Source of the DNA: Blepharisma japonicum
Lineage: Eukaryota > Ciliophora > Heterotrichea > Heterotrichida > Blepharismidae
Reading direction: 5' to 3'
Length of the DNA stretch: 64,000 bases
Assembly (NCBI GenBank): GCA_949751835.1
Contig: CATKHK010000055.1
Location: 186,001 to 250,000 of the forward strand
Below the pieces are notes generated by a model. That model was given only the letters and a program-made list of their open reading frames with translations, was not told the DNA's origin and did no database searches. A program made the translations under genes and the position numbers. Positions 1-10,464 of this stretch are shown here, piece by piece. Every line of letters begins with the position of its first letter. Position 1 is the stretch's first letter.

Positions 1-426
1 TTTCAAAGATTCAGGCAATGTTAGAGCACTTTCTCTTCTTCCATAATATCTTGCAGTTTCTTGCATTTTCACTGATTCTGGCACATCGGAAACAGACTTT
101 TTTTTGCTCATAACGCCTTTGCTAGATTTGGTGGAAATATATTTGTGTGTTTTTTTATTTTGGCTTGATTTTTTAGCCACTGGTGAAGACTGAGAAGGAG
201 GTGCTGAAAACCTAGAATGAACTTTGCCTGTTCTTATTTTAGTTAAAAGTTTTTCCTTTTCGCTAGACTTGATACCTGCTTTGCCGTAAGGGGAAGCTTT
301 TCTTTTAGCAATGAAATTCTTTGATGAAATCTCAGATTTTACTGATACTGCTAGTGGAAGATTATCAAGCGCCAAGTTGATACAGCTCGAAGACTTTCTT
401 AAAACCTTGCTGTTTGCCTGGATCAT
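1..426 (-). CDS. Basic Ser/Lys-rich protein of unknown function, 3' end cut by the window
   Basis: Reading the minus strand from an ATG at 424-426 gives 142 codons with no TAA or TAG before the window edge, so the gene continues outside. The visible N-terminal part is rich in Ser, Lys and Ala, looks intrinsically disordered (for example KKTHKYISTKSSKG and a SAPPSQSSP stretch), and has no recognisable domain. It has no signal peptide and no membrane segment. The frame is supported by its length without stops in AT-rich DNA and by balanced codon use. It is transcribed away from the gene that starts at 853, leaving a 426-bp shared upstream region. Function unknown. Confidence 0.6.
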   Translation of the reverse strand, partial: MIQANSKVLRKSSSCINLALDNLPLAVSVKSEISSKNFIAKRKASPYGKAGIKSSEKEKLLTKIRTGKVHSRFSAPPSQSSPVAKKSSQNKKTHKYISTKSSKGVMSKKKSVSDVPESVKMQETARYYGRRESALTLPESLK

Positions 427-852
427 TGTTTAGATATTTGTGTTATAGTCATATTGATGAAGATTCAATTTGGTTAAATCGAGAAAAGATTTGAAAATAT
501 TCGATGATTTAATATAGATATTCAACGAAGTTATTTACTAAGGTTTTTATTAGATAGTAATTTATCAAATAGTAGAAATGTAGATTTTGCTAAATTATAA
601 TTAGAAGGAATGCTTCAAAGTTATATTTGCTGTAATCAGACCACAAAAACTAGTTAGATAAGCACTCTATCACTATCATAAATATTATTTTAATTATGAA
701 GATTTCATACCTGCTCTCTTTAAATTTATGTTTTTAAATAAAAATTTAAATTAACTGCTGGTATTGACTTGCAAAAAACTCCGAATCTTAACAATTCTTT
801 TCCAAATTCTATTAAAATGTCGTTAAATCTTTAATATTAAATTTGTCTAACG
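427..852. other. Intergenic region between divergent genes
   Basis: AT-rich sequence separating two divergently oriented start codons. I see no open frame, no RNA gene and no clear repeat. It presumably holds both promoters. Confidence 0.5.
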
Positions 853-2583
853 ATGAAGTACAAATTCGAAATAAGCATACTTGAAGTTCAAGGACTTGGA
901 GATGGTCCATTTGATTATACAATAGCACTTGATTCCACCGAACAGCAGCTGTTTGACACAGATACCTTTGAGATCTATGGGGAAGGAAACTTTTCTCTTG
1001 GAATTCAAAAAGCAGATGAAGGCCTCTATGGATTTAAAATTCCTATGAATGTATTGCATGGCTATAAAACTAAATGATTCCCAGTCAGCTGTCCATATAT
1101 TGAATTAGCGACCCTAGATGGTGATGTTGGCTCTCCATGTGTTCTTCTATCTATAACAGAAATAACAGTATTGTCCCCTGTAATAGAAAGAAGAGAAATA
1201 AGCGAATGCTCTAGAAATACCAGTCCAGTTATGTGTTCACCTCAAAATTATGTGTCAGAATTAATGCCTGACATTCAAAATGAAGCAAAATTTGCGTATA
1301 ATAGCTCAATTAAACTTGAGCTTGAGCAGAAAGAGCTGTTTACTGGCCATCTTAAAGATTTACTTTATGCTTCCAAAGAAGAAACAAATAAGCTAAGGAC
1401 TGCTTATGGGGACATCAGAGAACAAATGAATGAATGTCTAAACGATTTTCAAGAGAAAAAATTGGGGCTCATAAAAGAACTTGAGGAGGTTCGAGAGGAA
1501 AAATCAAAAGCTGAGGCAAAAATATCTGCTTTAGAATTGAAAATCATTAAACTTGAAAGTGAAAATTTGAAATTAACTCAACAAATTTCACATAATAACA
1601 GGATATTCGAGTTTAATCAAAAATCCGAACAAGAAGATTTGGAAAGTAAACTGATTGAATCAGAAAATGAAAGAAAAAAGCTGCAGGAAGCATTAATTTC
1701 TGCGCATGCCCAATGGGAAGGGAAAACTTTATCTTCAAATTGTCATCTTGAAAAAGAAATTCAGTTACTTGAAGACAAGAATAAAATTCTATCAGAAAGA
1801 CTTAGAAATGTTGAGTTTCAGCTAAAAGAAAGTGCAACAAAAGCGAGTGAGCAGCACTATTTAAACCAAGTTCATTCACTAAATAGCAAAATTTCAAATT
1901 TGCAAAATGAAAATGATTCCTTGCAGCAACAATCTCAGGAATTGCTTTATGAAAATAACCAGTTCAGAGATGCTTTAGAAAAGTTAAAAACAACAATTAT
2001 AAAGCAAGAAGAAGAGAACTCAGAGCTTTCTGAACAATTGAAATTAGCAATAGAAAATATAGCGACTTCGAGAAGCAGTAGAACAGATGTTGACACTGAG
2101 CTGAAAGGCTATTTATTGAAAATTGGAATAAAAAATCCATTTGTAAAAATATCAGAAGGACTCTATAGTTTGGGCAATAAAAAGTTCAGCATAAGTTTGA
2201 GAAATGGCGCGCCAGTGATAAGAGTAGGAGGTGGCTATATGTTTATTGAAGAATTCCTTAAGATCTATTTGACTCAAACCAAGAAAAAGTCAGAGGAAGA
2301 CGAAAATCCAAAGCGATCATTAAGTTCTGAGCCCAAGTTAGGCAAGGGCAAAATTCTTGAGCCTCTATATAAAGACGACTGTGAAAATAACATGTCAATG
2401 AATGAAATTATTAACATGACTCCTGTTCAAACCCCATTAAAGTCTGATTCTTCATGCAAAGACTTGAAAAAACAAATGGCATTAAGCTGCAAGACTAAAA
2501 TTTTGAACCAGGTCCCTAAGCTCCAAACTTCTTTAAGAGAATATACACCTCTATCATCAAGAAGAGTGAAAATACCAAAATAA
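853..2583 (+). CDS. Coiled-coil protein with C2-like N-terminus and C-terminal GAS2-like (GAR) domain
   Basis: The frame runs from ATG 853 to TAA 2581-2583 (576 aa) if TGA at 1075-1077 is Trp. Residues 1 to about 105 are beta-rich, resembling the N-terminal C2-like domains of ciliary and coiled-coil proteins. Residues about 130-405 are a long heptad-rich coiled coil. Residues about 419-475 match the GAS2-related domain: KISEGLYSLGNKKF, then PVIRVGGGYMFIEEFL, close to the family pattern YRFGD...VMVRVGGGWxxLxEFL. Known GAS2 domains bind microtubules, so a role linking a coiled-coil scaffold to microtubules is inferred. The tail is Ser/Lys-rich. Without UGA=Trp it would split into a 74-residue piece and a piece lacking an ATG, which argues for the join. 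Confidence 0.75.
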
Positions 2584-2675
2584 ACTTTATATATAATTTT
2601 ATCACTATAATTTCAAAAAATTTGTAAATACATAAATTTAAAATGGTCCCATAACAAATTAAGATGGAAAATTAT

Positions 2676-2683
2676 TATAAAAA
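2676..2683 (+). promoter_or_regulatory. TATA-like box of the U1 snRNA gene
   Basis: TATAAAAA lies about 26 bp before the inferred 5' end of the U1 RNA, the usual distance for a TATA element. Assignment rests on position alone; the polymerase used cannot be told from sequence. Confidence 0.4.
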
Positions 2684-2701
2684 GGGCGGTAGGAGCTAAA
2701 T

Positions 2702-2864
2702 TCACTTACCTGGTTGGAGTGAGTCATAGATCAAGCAGTATGATCACTTAGGGTGGAGCAGGTCCTTTGAACACTGATGTCTGTAAAGCCCTACAGCTTC
2801 CCGCTTGGGATAGCTGACTACTAAATTTCTGGCAGTGGGGACGTGCGCTCGTCGCCTCCCCGCC
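2702..2864 (+). ncRNA. U1: U1 spliceosomal snRNA
   Basis: A roughly 163-nt segment, the usual U1 length, shows U1 landmarks in order. ACTTACCTGG at 2704-2713 is the 5' splice-site recognition sequence. A small stem CATA/TATG encloses the loop GATCAAGCAG at 2729-2738, matching the U1-70K binding loop of stem-loop I (consensus GAUCAYGAAG). A TCCCGCTTGGGA hairpin fits stem-loop III. AAATTTCTGG at 2823-2832 is the Sm site, and the GC-rich terminal hairpin GTGGGGAC...CTCCCC at 2836-2861 corresponds to stem-loop IV. Stem-loop II is divergent. It recognises 5' splice sites, here of 15-nt introns. The local GC content stands out from the AT-rich flanks. The exact 5' end is uncertain by a few bases. 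Confidence 0.9.
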
Positions 2865-3043
2865 TTCAATAAATTAAAGAAAAATCAGTTGCAAAGCAAC
2901 CAAATTAACTGTTAAACAATTAGATTGTTTACGTTAGAGATTCCTTATAAATGGATTCATAACTATTATGATGAGTAGGAATCTCTCTGTCATTGATGAC
3001 ACTATTATAATTTTCTGAAATAATGATTGTTAAGTATCTTACA

Positions 3044-4804
3044 TTACTCTCTTGTGCGTCTTCTCTCAACACAGCCAAAAATTGCAGTGAACCAATGGGT
3101 AATTCCAGATTTTTGCTGATTCGGTGTCTTTCCTTTGCTTTCTCTTGTTTGGCAACCAATTGAATTTGCTTTGAGAAACCTCTTGAAATCTCTGCATTCT
3201 CTTTCTCTTTGCTGCTCTAGGCTTTGGTTGAATTTCTGGATCTCTTTATCATTTTGGTAGGCTTTTTGGCTATGGTCTCTAGTCATTTCAGTTGTTTTCC
3301 CATCACAAATGTTAGGTGCAAACGATTTTTCTTGGCTTAGATCAACGAATTTTATAGCTTTTATATCAATGACAGAAGAGCCATCTGATATTTGATTGCT
3401 GCTTCTCATATCACTTCTGCTTTCCCCTGAAAATCTCTCTAATTCTAATTTCAAAGCTATTTTAAAGTTTTTTTCCTTTAGATTAATTGATTTTCTTAAT
3501 TTTCTTTCAAATTTATTTTTTCTCTTGACAGGAGCTTTGCATCACTTATGAATTCTATGCAAAAGTCTTTTTTCTCTAGTTAAAGAAGAAGCTTCTGAGT
3601 CAATGCTCTTTAGAGATTCTATTTCTTGTAGGATGGTGTCTTTTTGTTCGTTTGGCTGTATTTCTAGTATATAAGGAATATCAGGAACAGCTAAATATTG
3701 AGTGAAATTTTTATCATGGTAAAATATTGTGCATAAAAGTCCTTCTATATTGGTTATTACTCCAAGACCATACTCAGGATGAATTGCTTTTGTATTCACA
3801 TTAGTATTGATTGATGGAGCATATCTAGCAATCCATGGATGTGCTAGTACATCATTCAGTTGTAAGCGCTCTTCTGGATTTGTTTTCAATAATTTTTTTA
3901 TTAAATCAACTGCTTCAGGACTGATTTTAGGGTCAAAAGTTAATTTCGGTAACAAAATTTGTTGGCACTTATCAGTATCTCTAACTGCTCGAAAAGGTGG
4001 ATATCCGTGTAATAACTCATAGAGAAGCACCCCGATCGCCCATAAATCTAGCTCAAAAGAATGCCCCTTTTCTAGAATCATTTCTGGTGCCATATAGTCT
4101 AAAGTTCCGCAAAAAGTTTGCCTTTGCTCAGTGCTCTGCACACACCATCCAAAATCACAGATTTTTACGTTGCCATATTGATCAAGTAGGAGATTTTCTG
4201 GCTTTAAATCCCGATGAATTATATGGTTATCATGCAAATATTTAAGGCCTACGCAAGTTTGCGTATAATAATGCCATGCAATTTCTTCTGAAAGACCTTG
4301 ACGCTTTTTGATTAATTTAAATAAAGAGCCATTCGGAGCGTATTCTAATAAAATATAGACGTTTTTATCATCTTCAAAGTGCTGGAATAATTGAATTACA
4401 TTGGGATGCTTTAAAGCTTTATGAATATTTATTTCTCTAAGCATGACTAATAAAGAAGAATCGCTTTTTAAGCGCTCTTTGTTTATTTGTTTTAAGGCAA
4501 AATACTGGCCTGATGTTGGGTTTTTTACGAGTTTTACTTCTCCATATGAGCCTTTACCCAGAATTTTGGTCTCTCTATCTTCAATATAGTCTTGTATAGC
4601 AGTCTTATGTTGGCTGCAAGTAAATTGATGAGAAGCCGTCCAATCTTTTCTACGGCAATTTTGAGAGCAATATCTTGTGGAATTGCATTTTGGGCAAGTA
4701 TCACAGTCTGTAGAAGCGTTTTGGCATAATGAATAAGAGCATGATGATTTCATCGATTGCATTCCAAGGAAAGAATTGCAGATTTTGGGGTTGATTTTTA
4801 TCAT
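3044..4804 (-). CDS. MYND zinc finger-Aurora-like protein kinase fusion
   Basis: Minus-strand ATG at 4804 to TAA at 3044, 586 aa, reading TGA at 3542-3544 as Trp. Residues about 20-65 form a MYND-type zinc finger (CPKCNSTRYCSQNC, then DWTASHQFTC). Residues about 80-340 are a complete Ser/Thr kinase: GKGSYGEV glycine loop, ALK lysine, HRDLKPENLLL catalytic loop, CDFGW and FCGTLDYMAPEMI. The DFGW and CGTLDYMAPE signatures are Aurora-like. After the kinase, HPEYGLGVITNIEG resembles the small beta-barrel seen at UvrD C-termini and in DUF3553-like tails (weak). The last 170 residues are basic and low-complexity. MYND fingers bind proline-rich peptides, so the finger probably targets the kinase. 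Aurora assignment is by signature, not phylogeny. Confidence 0.85.
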
Positions 4805-5259
4805 ACTATATTATTACTATATCAAAGCTCATAATTTAAATAATGGTAAGCTTATTTACAGCTTAATAGGCTTGGCAAGAATACTAGACTTTATTAATCA
4901 TTATTATGAAAATTAATAATAGAATCTAGAGGAAATTTTTAATAATCTGATCAGGTTAAAATGGAAATATTTTGATTTAAATTTGATTTAATGCATTAAA
5001 TGTGTAAAATATAAGAATATGCAAAGCTTGCATAATATTGACTGCATTACAAATGGGATACTATTAGATTTTTATTCAAATTAAAATGAATCCTTATTAA
5101 TATTAATTTTCAAGTAAAAATATTTTTTAATTTTTGGTTTGAGTATTAAGGATGCTTTGGCTTTGAATTTTTTTTTAATTATTACAAGCAAATATATGAT
5201 GAATGGTGGATATAAGCTAATTATGCATTTAATTAATAGTTGCTTTATAATCTTTAAAT
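4805..5259. other. Intergenic region between divergent genes
   Basis: AT-rich (long T and A runs); no open frame or RNA gene seen. It should contain the promoters of the divergent kinase and papain-fold genes. Confidence 0.5.
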
Positions 5260-6213
5260 ATGAGAAAAATGGAAGATCTAAATGAAGCAGTTTTTAAGTA
5301 AACTCTACACAGAGCAACACTAGAGAGTATCCACAGTATTTTAGCACCTGATAGTCTTTTGGTATCCTATAAAAAACCTATCCCTGAAGACCAAAAAGAA
5401 GCTGCAATTTCACTCGCAAAGTCTCTTCTTCCAGGAGATATTATAATGGTAATCTTTATTCAGACACAAACACCTGGAAGAACTTACACATCTTTAAGAA
5501 CAATGGCATATTCTTATTTTGACCACGTTGCAGTCCTAGTTGACAGTGATACCTGCTTACAAGTTGGACCACCCAGAGTACGGCTGATCCCTTCCTACCA
5601 CTTTTTATTGTTTTCAAGAAAGCCTTTTGTATTGAGAGTCAAAGCAAACTTAAGAGAACAATTTTTAGAGAATATCAGAGGTCTAAATAACCAGAAATAC
5701 GAAAGCACAAAAGCTCTTACGACTTGGCTATATTTAGTTTTATATGAAAGATTTAGAATCACTCTAAAAGTCCCATCAGAAGATAGAAGAATTTGCACTG
5801 ATAGCATTTTGAGTGCTTTGCCAAATATTCAAGAAATTAGAGAAAAGTATGCAGACTGTTTAGATTTTGGGAAAATTGGGTCTCATTCTTTAAATGACTT
5901 TTTAGTTTTAGAACAAAAAGGGGTTTTAGATGTCGTCAAACTTCCGTTTCCTTTTAACCTTTCAGATTCATCGATAAAGAAAGATTCTTATGCTGGCATT
6001 GCTCGCAAGATGGCAAAAAAGCAAGGCATTGAACACACAGTTTTGAACATTAGAGATGCTGCGTCTGTAGCAAAATTCGCTTGGTCGCTTAAAAAGACAA
6101 AGCATAGAAGAATGTATGGATTATTATGTGCGATATCACTATATATGAGGAAGATGGAGATTCCAGGCAATGAACTTTTTCAAATACTCTCTTTGGTATG
6201 GCCTAAGCTTTAG
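5260..6213 (+). CDS. Permuted NlpC/P60-like (papain-fold) hydrolase family protein
   Basis: ATG 5260, one 15-nt intron (5298-5312) and TAG-free frame to TAG/TAA end at 6213 give 312 aa. The downstream frame has no ATG of its own near its beginning, so the short first exon supplies the start. The middle has the features of permuted NlpC/P60 (YiiX-type) proteins: LLPGDIIMV, then a histidine in YFDHVAVLVDSD, followed by VGPPRVRLIPSYHF, and a cysteine downstream in RRICTDSIL. In this family the His and Cys form the catalytic pair and the Cys follows the His, as here. Substrate unknown; members act on lipids or peptides. No signal peptide. Assignment is by motif order and moderate. Confidence 0.6.
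5298..5312 (+). other. 15-nt intron (papain-fold gene)
   Basis: GTAAACTCTACACAG, phase 2. Retained, it puts TAA in frame; removed, it joins the ATG exon to the long frame. Confidence 0.8.
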
Positions 6214-6374
6214 TTATTTATATTAAGCGGCTTTACACAAAATTTGTCAATAATTAAGATTTTCTTCAGATTTTGCTTTTTATTTATGTTTCCTATATAC
6301 TAAGGAAAATAAGCTCAAATTTTATGAATAATTAATTCCGACATAAACTATGCATATATTAATAGTAGATTTAA

Positions 6375-9080
6375 TTATAATTCAGGCTCTAAGAATACCA
6401 TTGCTGGTAAATACATTACAGATCCATTCTCTTGTTTAAGGGGCTCAATCGAAATGCCACTAAATGGCCCATAAAGAACATCATCAACTAATATATCCAT
6501 TCCTCTTGAGTTGTCTGACATAACAATATACCCACTTCCAATATGCAATGAAGAATAAAGTGTTGAGATAGCCACATTTACATTAGCTTGAGTATCTCCA
6601 GTCTTTTTGCTTTTTATTCTTTTCATATATGCTGCTTCTTGCTGAGCTGACTCTGGCTCTATATATGACAATTCAAGCCACTCAGCACTTGGGATTGCTG
6701 GAGTAGTTTTATCGTTTTCGCATGGCACATTAGAAATGTTCATATTATAAATCACTCTTGTGGCTGACTCAGTCGTAGCATATTCTATTCCAAACAAATC
6801 CATTTGTGTCAATCTCATATTCAATTGTATAGGGACATATCTGAAAAGCTTACAGTCCATTATATCTTGTGGGGATTTATCCTTGAATCCTTCATTTTTC
6901 TCCTGAAATCGTCTTATTGCTGCGTTAATCCCAATTCTTATGTGTAGGCAAAAGGGTATCACAATATCAGGTAAGGTTGCATCATTGATTTCTCCTTTAT
7001 AGCATTTCACCTGATAAATTGATATTGGAAGAGTCCTTGATGCTTCCATAATGTAATCTTGAAGCAGGATTTCTGAATATATGAAAGGGAGAGTGTCTTC
7101 TCTTAATCCTCCATCTGAAGACGGATCAAGTGCAACCGATCTCCTTATAATATCTTTTGCTTGTGGGTCTTTTTTCATTTGTTTTATTGCTTCTTTTGAG
7201 TCTAGCCTAGGCACCCAAGGTCTTAATGCGAATGGAACATAAATATGCCTTAGATATCAGCTGTCAATAGTGGATAAATATTGAGCTAGAGTATTATAAA
7301 CGTCATATGTAGGAACGACATAAATGCGAATGTCCATTTCATCTGGATTTTTTCTTTCAAGCAGCCTAACATAGCTTTTCAAAAACCTATGAATGATTTG
7401 GTCGCTGCCTGTTAAAACAATTTTAATAGGAGCCATGTGAAAAGCATTATCAGGATTGATGCTCCTTTGAAACACCTCAAATAAAGGCTCATTCACTGAT
7501 TTTTCTGCTTGGAGGTTAAATATTGACTCATCAACTGTTCTATTTGTGACATCAACATCAGTTGGTAATGGCTCATCAATCTGCGAAATATCGATAATTG
7601 ATATAGTGTGGATAGGAAACTGAGGTGTATATATACTAAAATTACTCAAATAAGTAAAAAGTGCGGTCGTTAATGGATTTGAATCATCACAAGAAAAATT
7701 ATTCATCTCGACAAGCAGCTCTAAGAAAAAATCTTCTTGAAGCTTTCTAGCGTGCTCAACCTCAACTTCTCCAGCTTTTTCAATGATGAGGATAACTCTT
7801 TTATATAAGTCAAAAACATTTTCAGGACTTAGCCCAGATAAATAAGAAACATCCTGAATGTTAATATCATGGTGATTGGAAAAGACGAATAGAATTATCA
7901 TTAGCCGTAAAACATGACTTTGAAATGCTGTGAAATTGATAGTCCTTCCCATCTCAACGTTTTGAATAATATCTCTTAGTTTTTCTTCTCTATGTTTTCT
8001 ATTAAGCAATGATAATTTATAAAAAAGTCCAACTTCTGGGCTCTCATTAATGTCTAAAAATACAAAAGCATTGGCTCTCCGGAATTCTTGTTTTTGATAC
8101 GTATCATAAGAGCTTTCAAATAATGGAATGCATGCATCAATCATAGGGAATTCTTCCCTTAGCTTATTTATCATTGAATTTCCTGGAGATTTCATTTCAT
8201 CTTTTAAAAGTTCTACAAGTCTATCTGCAGAGGATCCATAAGGAATGGGCCATCTTCTAAGAACATCAATTTCTAATATCAAAGATTCAATGGCTTCATA
8301 ATTCATAATTGGGTACCTTGTAATAAGCTGCTCCAAAATATGCAAAACAGGCAGCAAAGAGGCTTCAGCAACTCTTGGGTTGCTCGATCTTACAGAAATG
8401 ATAATTTCTTGAATTTTTCTATGAAAAATATCAAGGAAACTCACCGGCATATGTGATGTTGCTTTTATATAATTTTTCAAAAAAGTATAAACCATAGTCA
8501 GCTCTCCACAGTCAAGTATCGAAAATTTCGGGTTCGGAGAAAGATGAATACTCCCACTGCCTAAGTGAACTTGTAAATCTTGAGGAGTTTCAACTTTAAT
8601 TTCTTGGCCAAGATAATTTAAATAGTTTATATCTTCAAAATCTCTAATTGGAGGCTGGAATTTTGTTGCATGTGTAATGATCAATGGGATAATTTCTTCT
8701 CTTTCATTAGGAATTCTCAAAACGCATGTCATTATTTCATCAAGCATCAAATTTAATGTAGGATGATTAGTCCTATGATTTTCCCAGCGTTGACGGGCTT
8801 CTGATAATGAAGCTAGGAATTTTTCATCGCTAGGTGAGTATGATTCAGAAATGACTAAGAAATAAAGAGTTGCTAATGCCTGCTCCATTGAAACACCTGG
8901 GATTTTTTTGAGTTTTTCGCAATCAATTAGATATTTTATTAACCCCAAAATATAGTTTCCAATTTGAATTTTTTCAGTCCAAAACACGTTATATTTTGCC
9001 ACTGGCATGTTAGCTTTTCCATTCCTTAAAAATGCACATTTGTCTTTGCCTGATTCAGCATTCCCTTTATTCTTCGCCAT
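6375..9080 (-). CDS. PACS-like protein (large helical N-terminus, PACS-type C-terminal domain)
   Basis: ATG at 9080 to TAA at 6375, 901 aa, reading TGA at 7257-7259 as Trp. The N-terminal 500 residues look helical and match nothing I know. Around residues 570-640 there is a clear resemblance to the C-terminal domain of phosphofurin acidic cluster sorting proteins: PIKIVLTGSD, then FLKSYVRLLERKNPDE, RIYVVP and LAQYLSTIDSWY, in the same order and spacing as PVKIAVAG...SHKTPDW...RFLVIP...ARYLGSVDYRY from memory of human PACS1. A further ILVDDVLYGPFSG motif near the C-terminus recalls the LIDGVEC strand of PACS. PACS proteins are membrane-traffic adaptors. The typical N-terminal cargo-binding region is not recognisable. 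Homology is inferred from remembered sequence and needs a profile search. Confidence 0.6.
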
Positions 9081-9140
9081 CTTATAATCCTATGCATATG
9101 TTTTCAAAATTTAAACGTGCAATCATATTGTATTTTTATT

Positions 9141-10220
9141 ATGTCTTTTGATGTAAATAAGTTTGGGCTTTTGAGCATGAGAATTCCTGCATACGAGCTT
9201 CCTCAAGCTCAAAAACCTTCTCAGCCTATTAAATTGCTTCAATTTGGAGGCCCTTCTAAGCTATTGAAGCCAATTTACCAAAAACACACACAGCCTGAAG
9301 CGATTCGTTCACAAATACAAGAAGTCAAGAGAAATCAGCATACAGATGAAACTGGCTGCCAAACTAATTTGGAAGACGATTTAATAAACTATCAGTATCA
9401 AAAGGATATAGGGATTAATGCAGATGAACTTCAAGATATGGAATTTTTAGAAGTCAATGATATTGAAGATATTCCATTGCAAACACCTGCTGTGAATTAT
9501 AGTGAAGGGAGAATTCTAATGCCAGTTCCAACACAGCAATTTGAAGCATCTGTAGATATTGATGAAAAGCAGTTTACAGAATTGCCACCAAGGCCAATCA
9601 GCCCTTCAGTCCTCAGGGATATTGAAGAAAGTGCTAAATTAATTAGAGAGGAAGAAGAGAGGCTTGAAATGCTTAGAAAAGATCCAATGTATCATATAAA
9701 ACAAACTAAGGAATACAGGTTAAAGCTTCTTTCTGAACAATTAGCAAGTTTAGAGGATGTTGCTTACAAGCTTGAATATGACATGAAAAACGAGAATGAT
9801 AGGATTGAAGATATCGATTTAAATTATAGAAAAGAGCTTGAAGCTGAAAAAAAGAAAGTTGCTTTGAGCATTGTTGAAAAAATGGAAAAAAGGATTGAAG
9901 ATTTAGAAGATTATGAGAATGAAGAAGCAAGAATTGCAAGGATTTTGGCTGCGAATAAGCAGTTATATGGAGAAATTGATAGTGCTTTGAAGAAAAAAGA
10001 AGAAGGAGGGCGTGAAGAAGTTAAGATTGAGCAAGAAATGCCAGTAAAAATAGGTCCAACTGTGAAAACAAGGCCAGCTAAATTTAATGCTAGAGAGTAT
10101 AGAAAGAATACAAGAGGGATTATCACAAAAAGACTTAATACAGCAATGGGTACTGCTCAGCAAGTGATTCAGATGTCTAAAAAGCAAGTTAGGCCTGCTA
10201 TAGTATCAATGAAATATTAA
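9141..10220 (+). CDS. Coiled-coil protein of unknown function
   Basis: ATG 9141 (MSFDVNKFG) to TAA at 10218-10220, 359 aa. I prefer this ATG to the upstream GTG because nothing before it is conserved and the adjacent gene starts only 60 bp away on the other strand. Residues 1-150 are acidic and low-complexity, with a GCQTN motif typical of disordered linkers of microtubule-associated proteins. Residues about 155-290 are strongly heptad-like (EEEERLEMLRKDP, LSEQLASLEDVAYKLE). The tail is basic. No TGA codon is used. It and the PACS-like gene are divergent and share a 60-bp promoter region. Confidence 0.75.
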   Translation: MSFDVNKFGLLSMRIPAYELPQAQKPSQPIKLLQFGGPSKLLKPIYQKHTQPEAIRSQIQEVKRNQHTDETGCQTNLEDDLINYQYQKDIGINADELQDMEFLEVNDIEDIPLQTPAVNYSEGRILMPVPTQQFEASVDIDEKQFTELPPRPISPSVLRDIEESAKLIREEEERLEMLRKDPMYHIKQTKEYRLKLLSEQLASLEDVAYKLEYDMKNENDRIEDIDLNYRKELEAEKKKVALSIVEKMEKRIEDLEDYENEEARIARILAANKQLYGEIDSALKKKEEGGREEVKIEQEMPVKIGPTVKTRPAKFNAREYRKNTRGIITKRLNTAMGTAQQVIQMSKKQVRPAIVSMKY

Positions 10221-10464
10221 TGCTAAAAGTGCAACTAAATTAATAATACATAAAAGATTCATGGTATAAAAACATTATTATTTAGAAATCTGTTCGGAAA
10301 ATGCACATTACATTAACCTAAAAATACGAAATTAAAGTCCTAGAGCAGATTAAAGAAATTCATATCATTATATCAGTAAACTTTTAGATGCCTTGATAAA
10401 AATTAAGTTGCACGATTCTTTTAGGTGTTCTTAAAATTAAATAATAAATTTATTTGATTTATAA

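Noticed and set aside
853-1077. Short separate gene ending at the TGA at 1075
   Set aside because: The frame continues without TAA/TAG into the coiled coil, and the following part has no ATG start of its own.
3160-3210. Possible 15-nt intron in the kinase C-terminal tail that would change the end of the protein
   Set aside because: A GT..AG of the right size exists but splicing is not required by any stop or domain, and it lacks the usual TAG/CAG-type 3' context.
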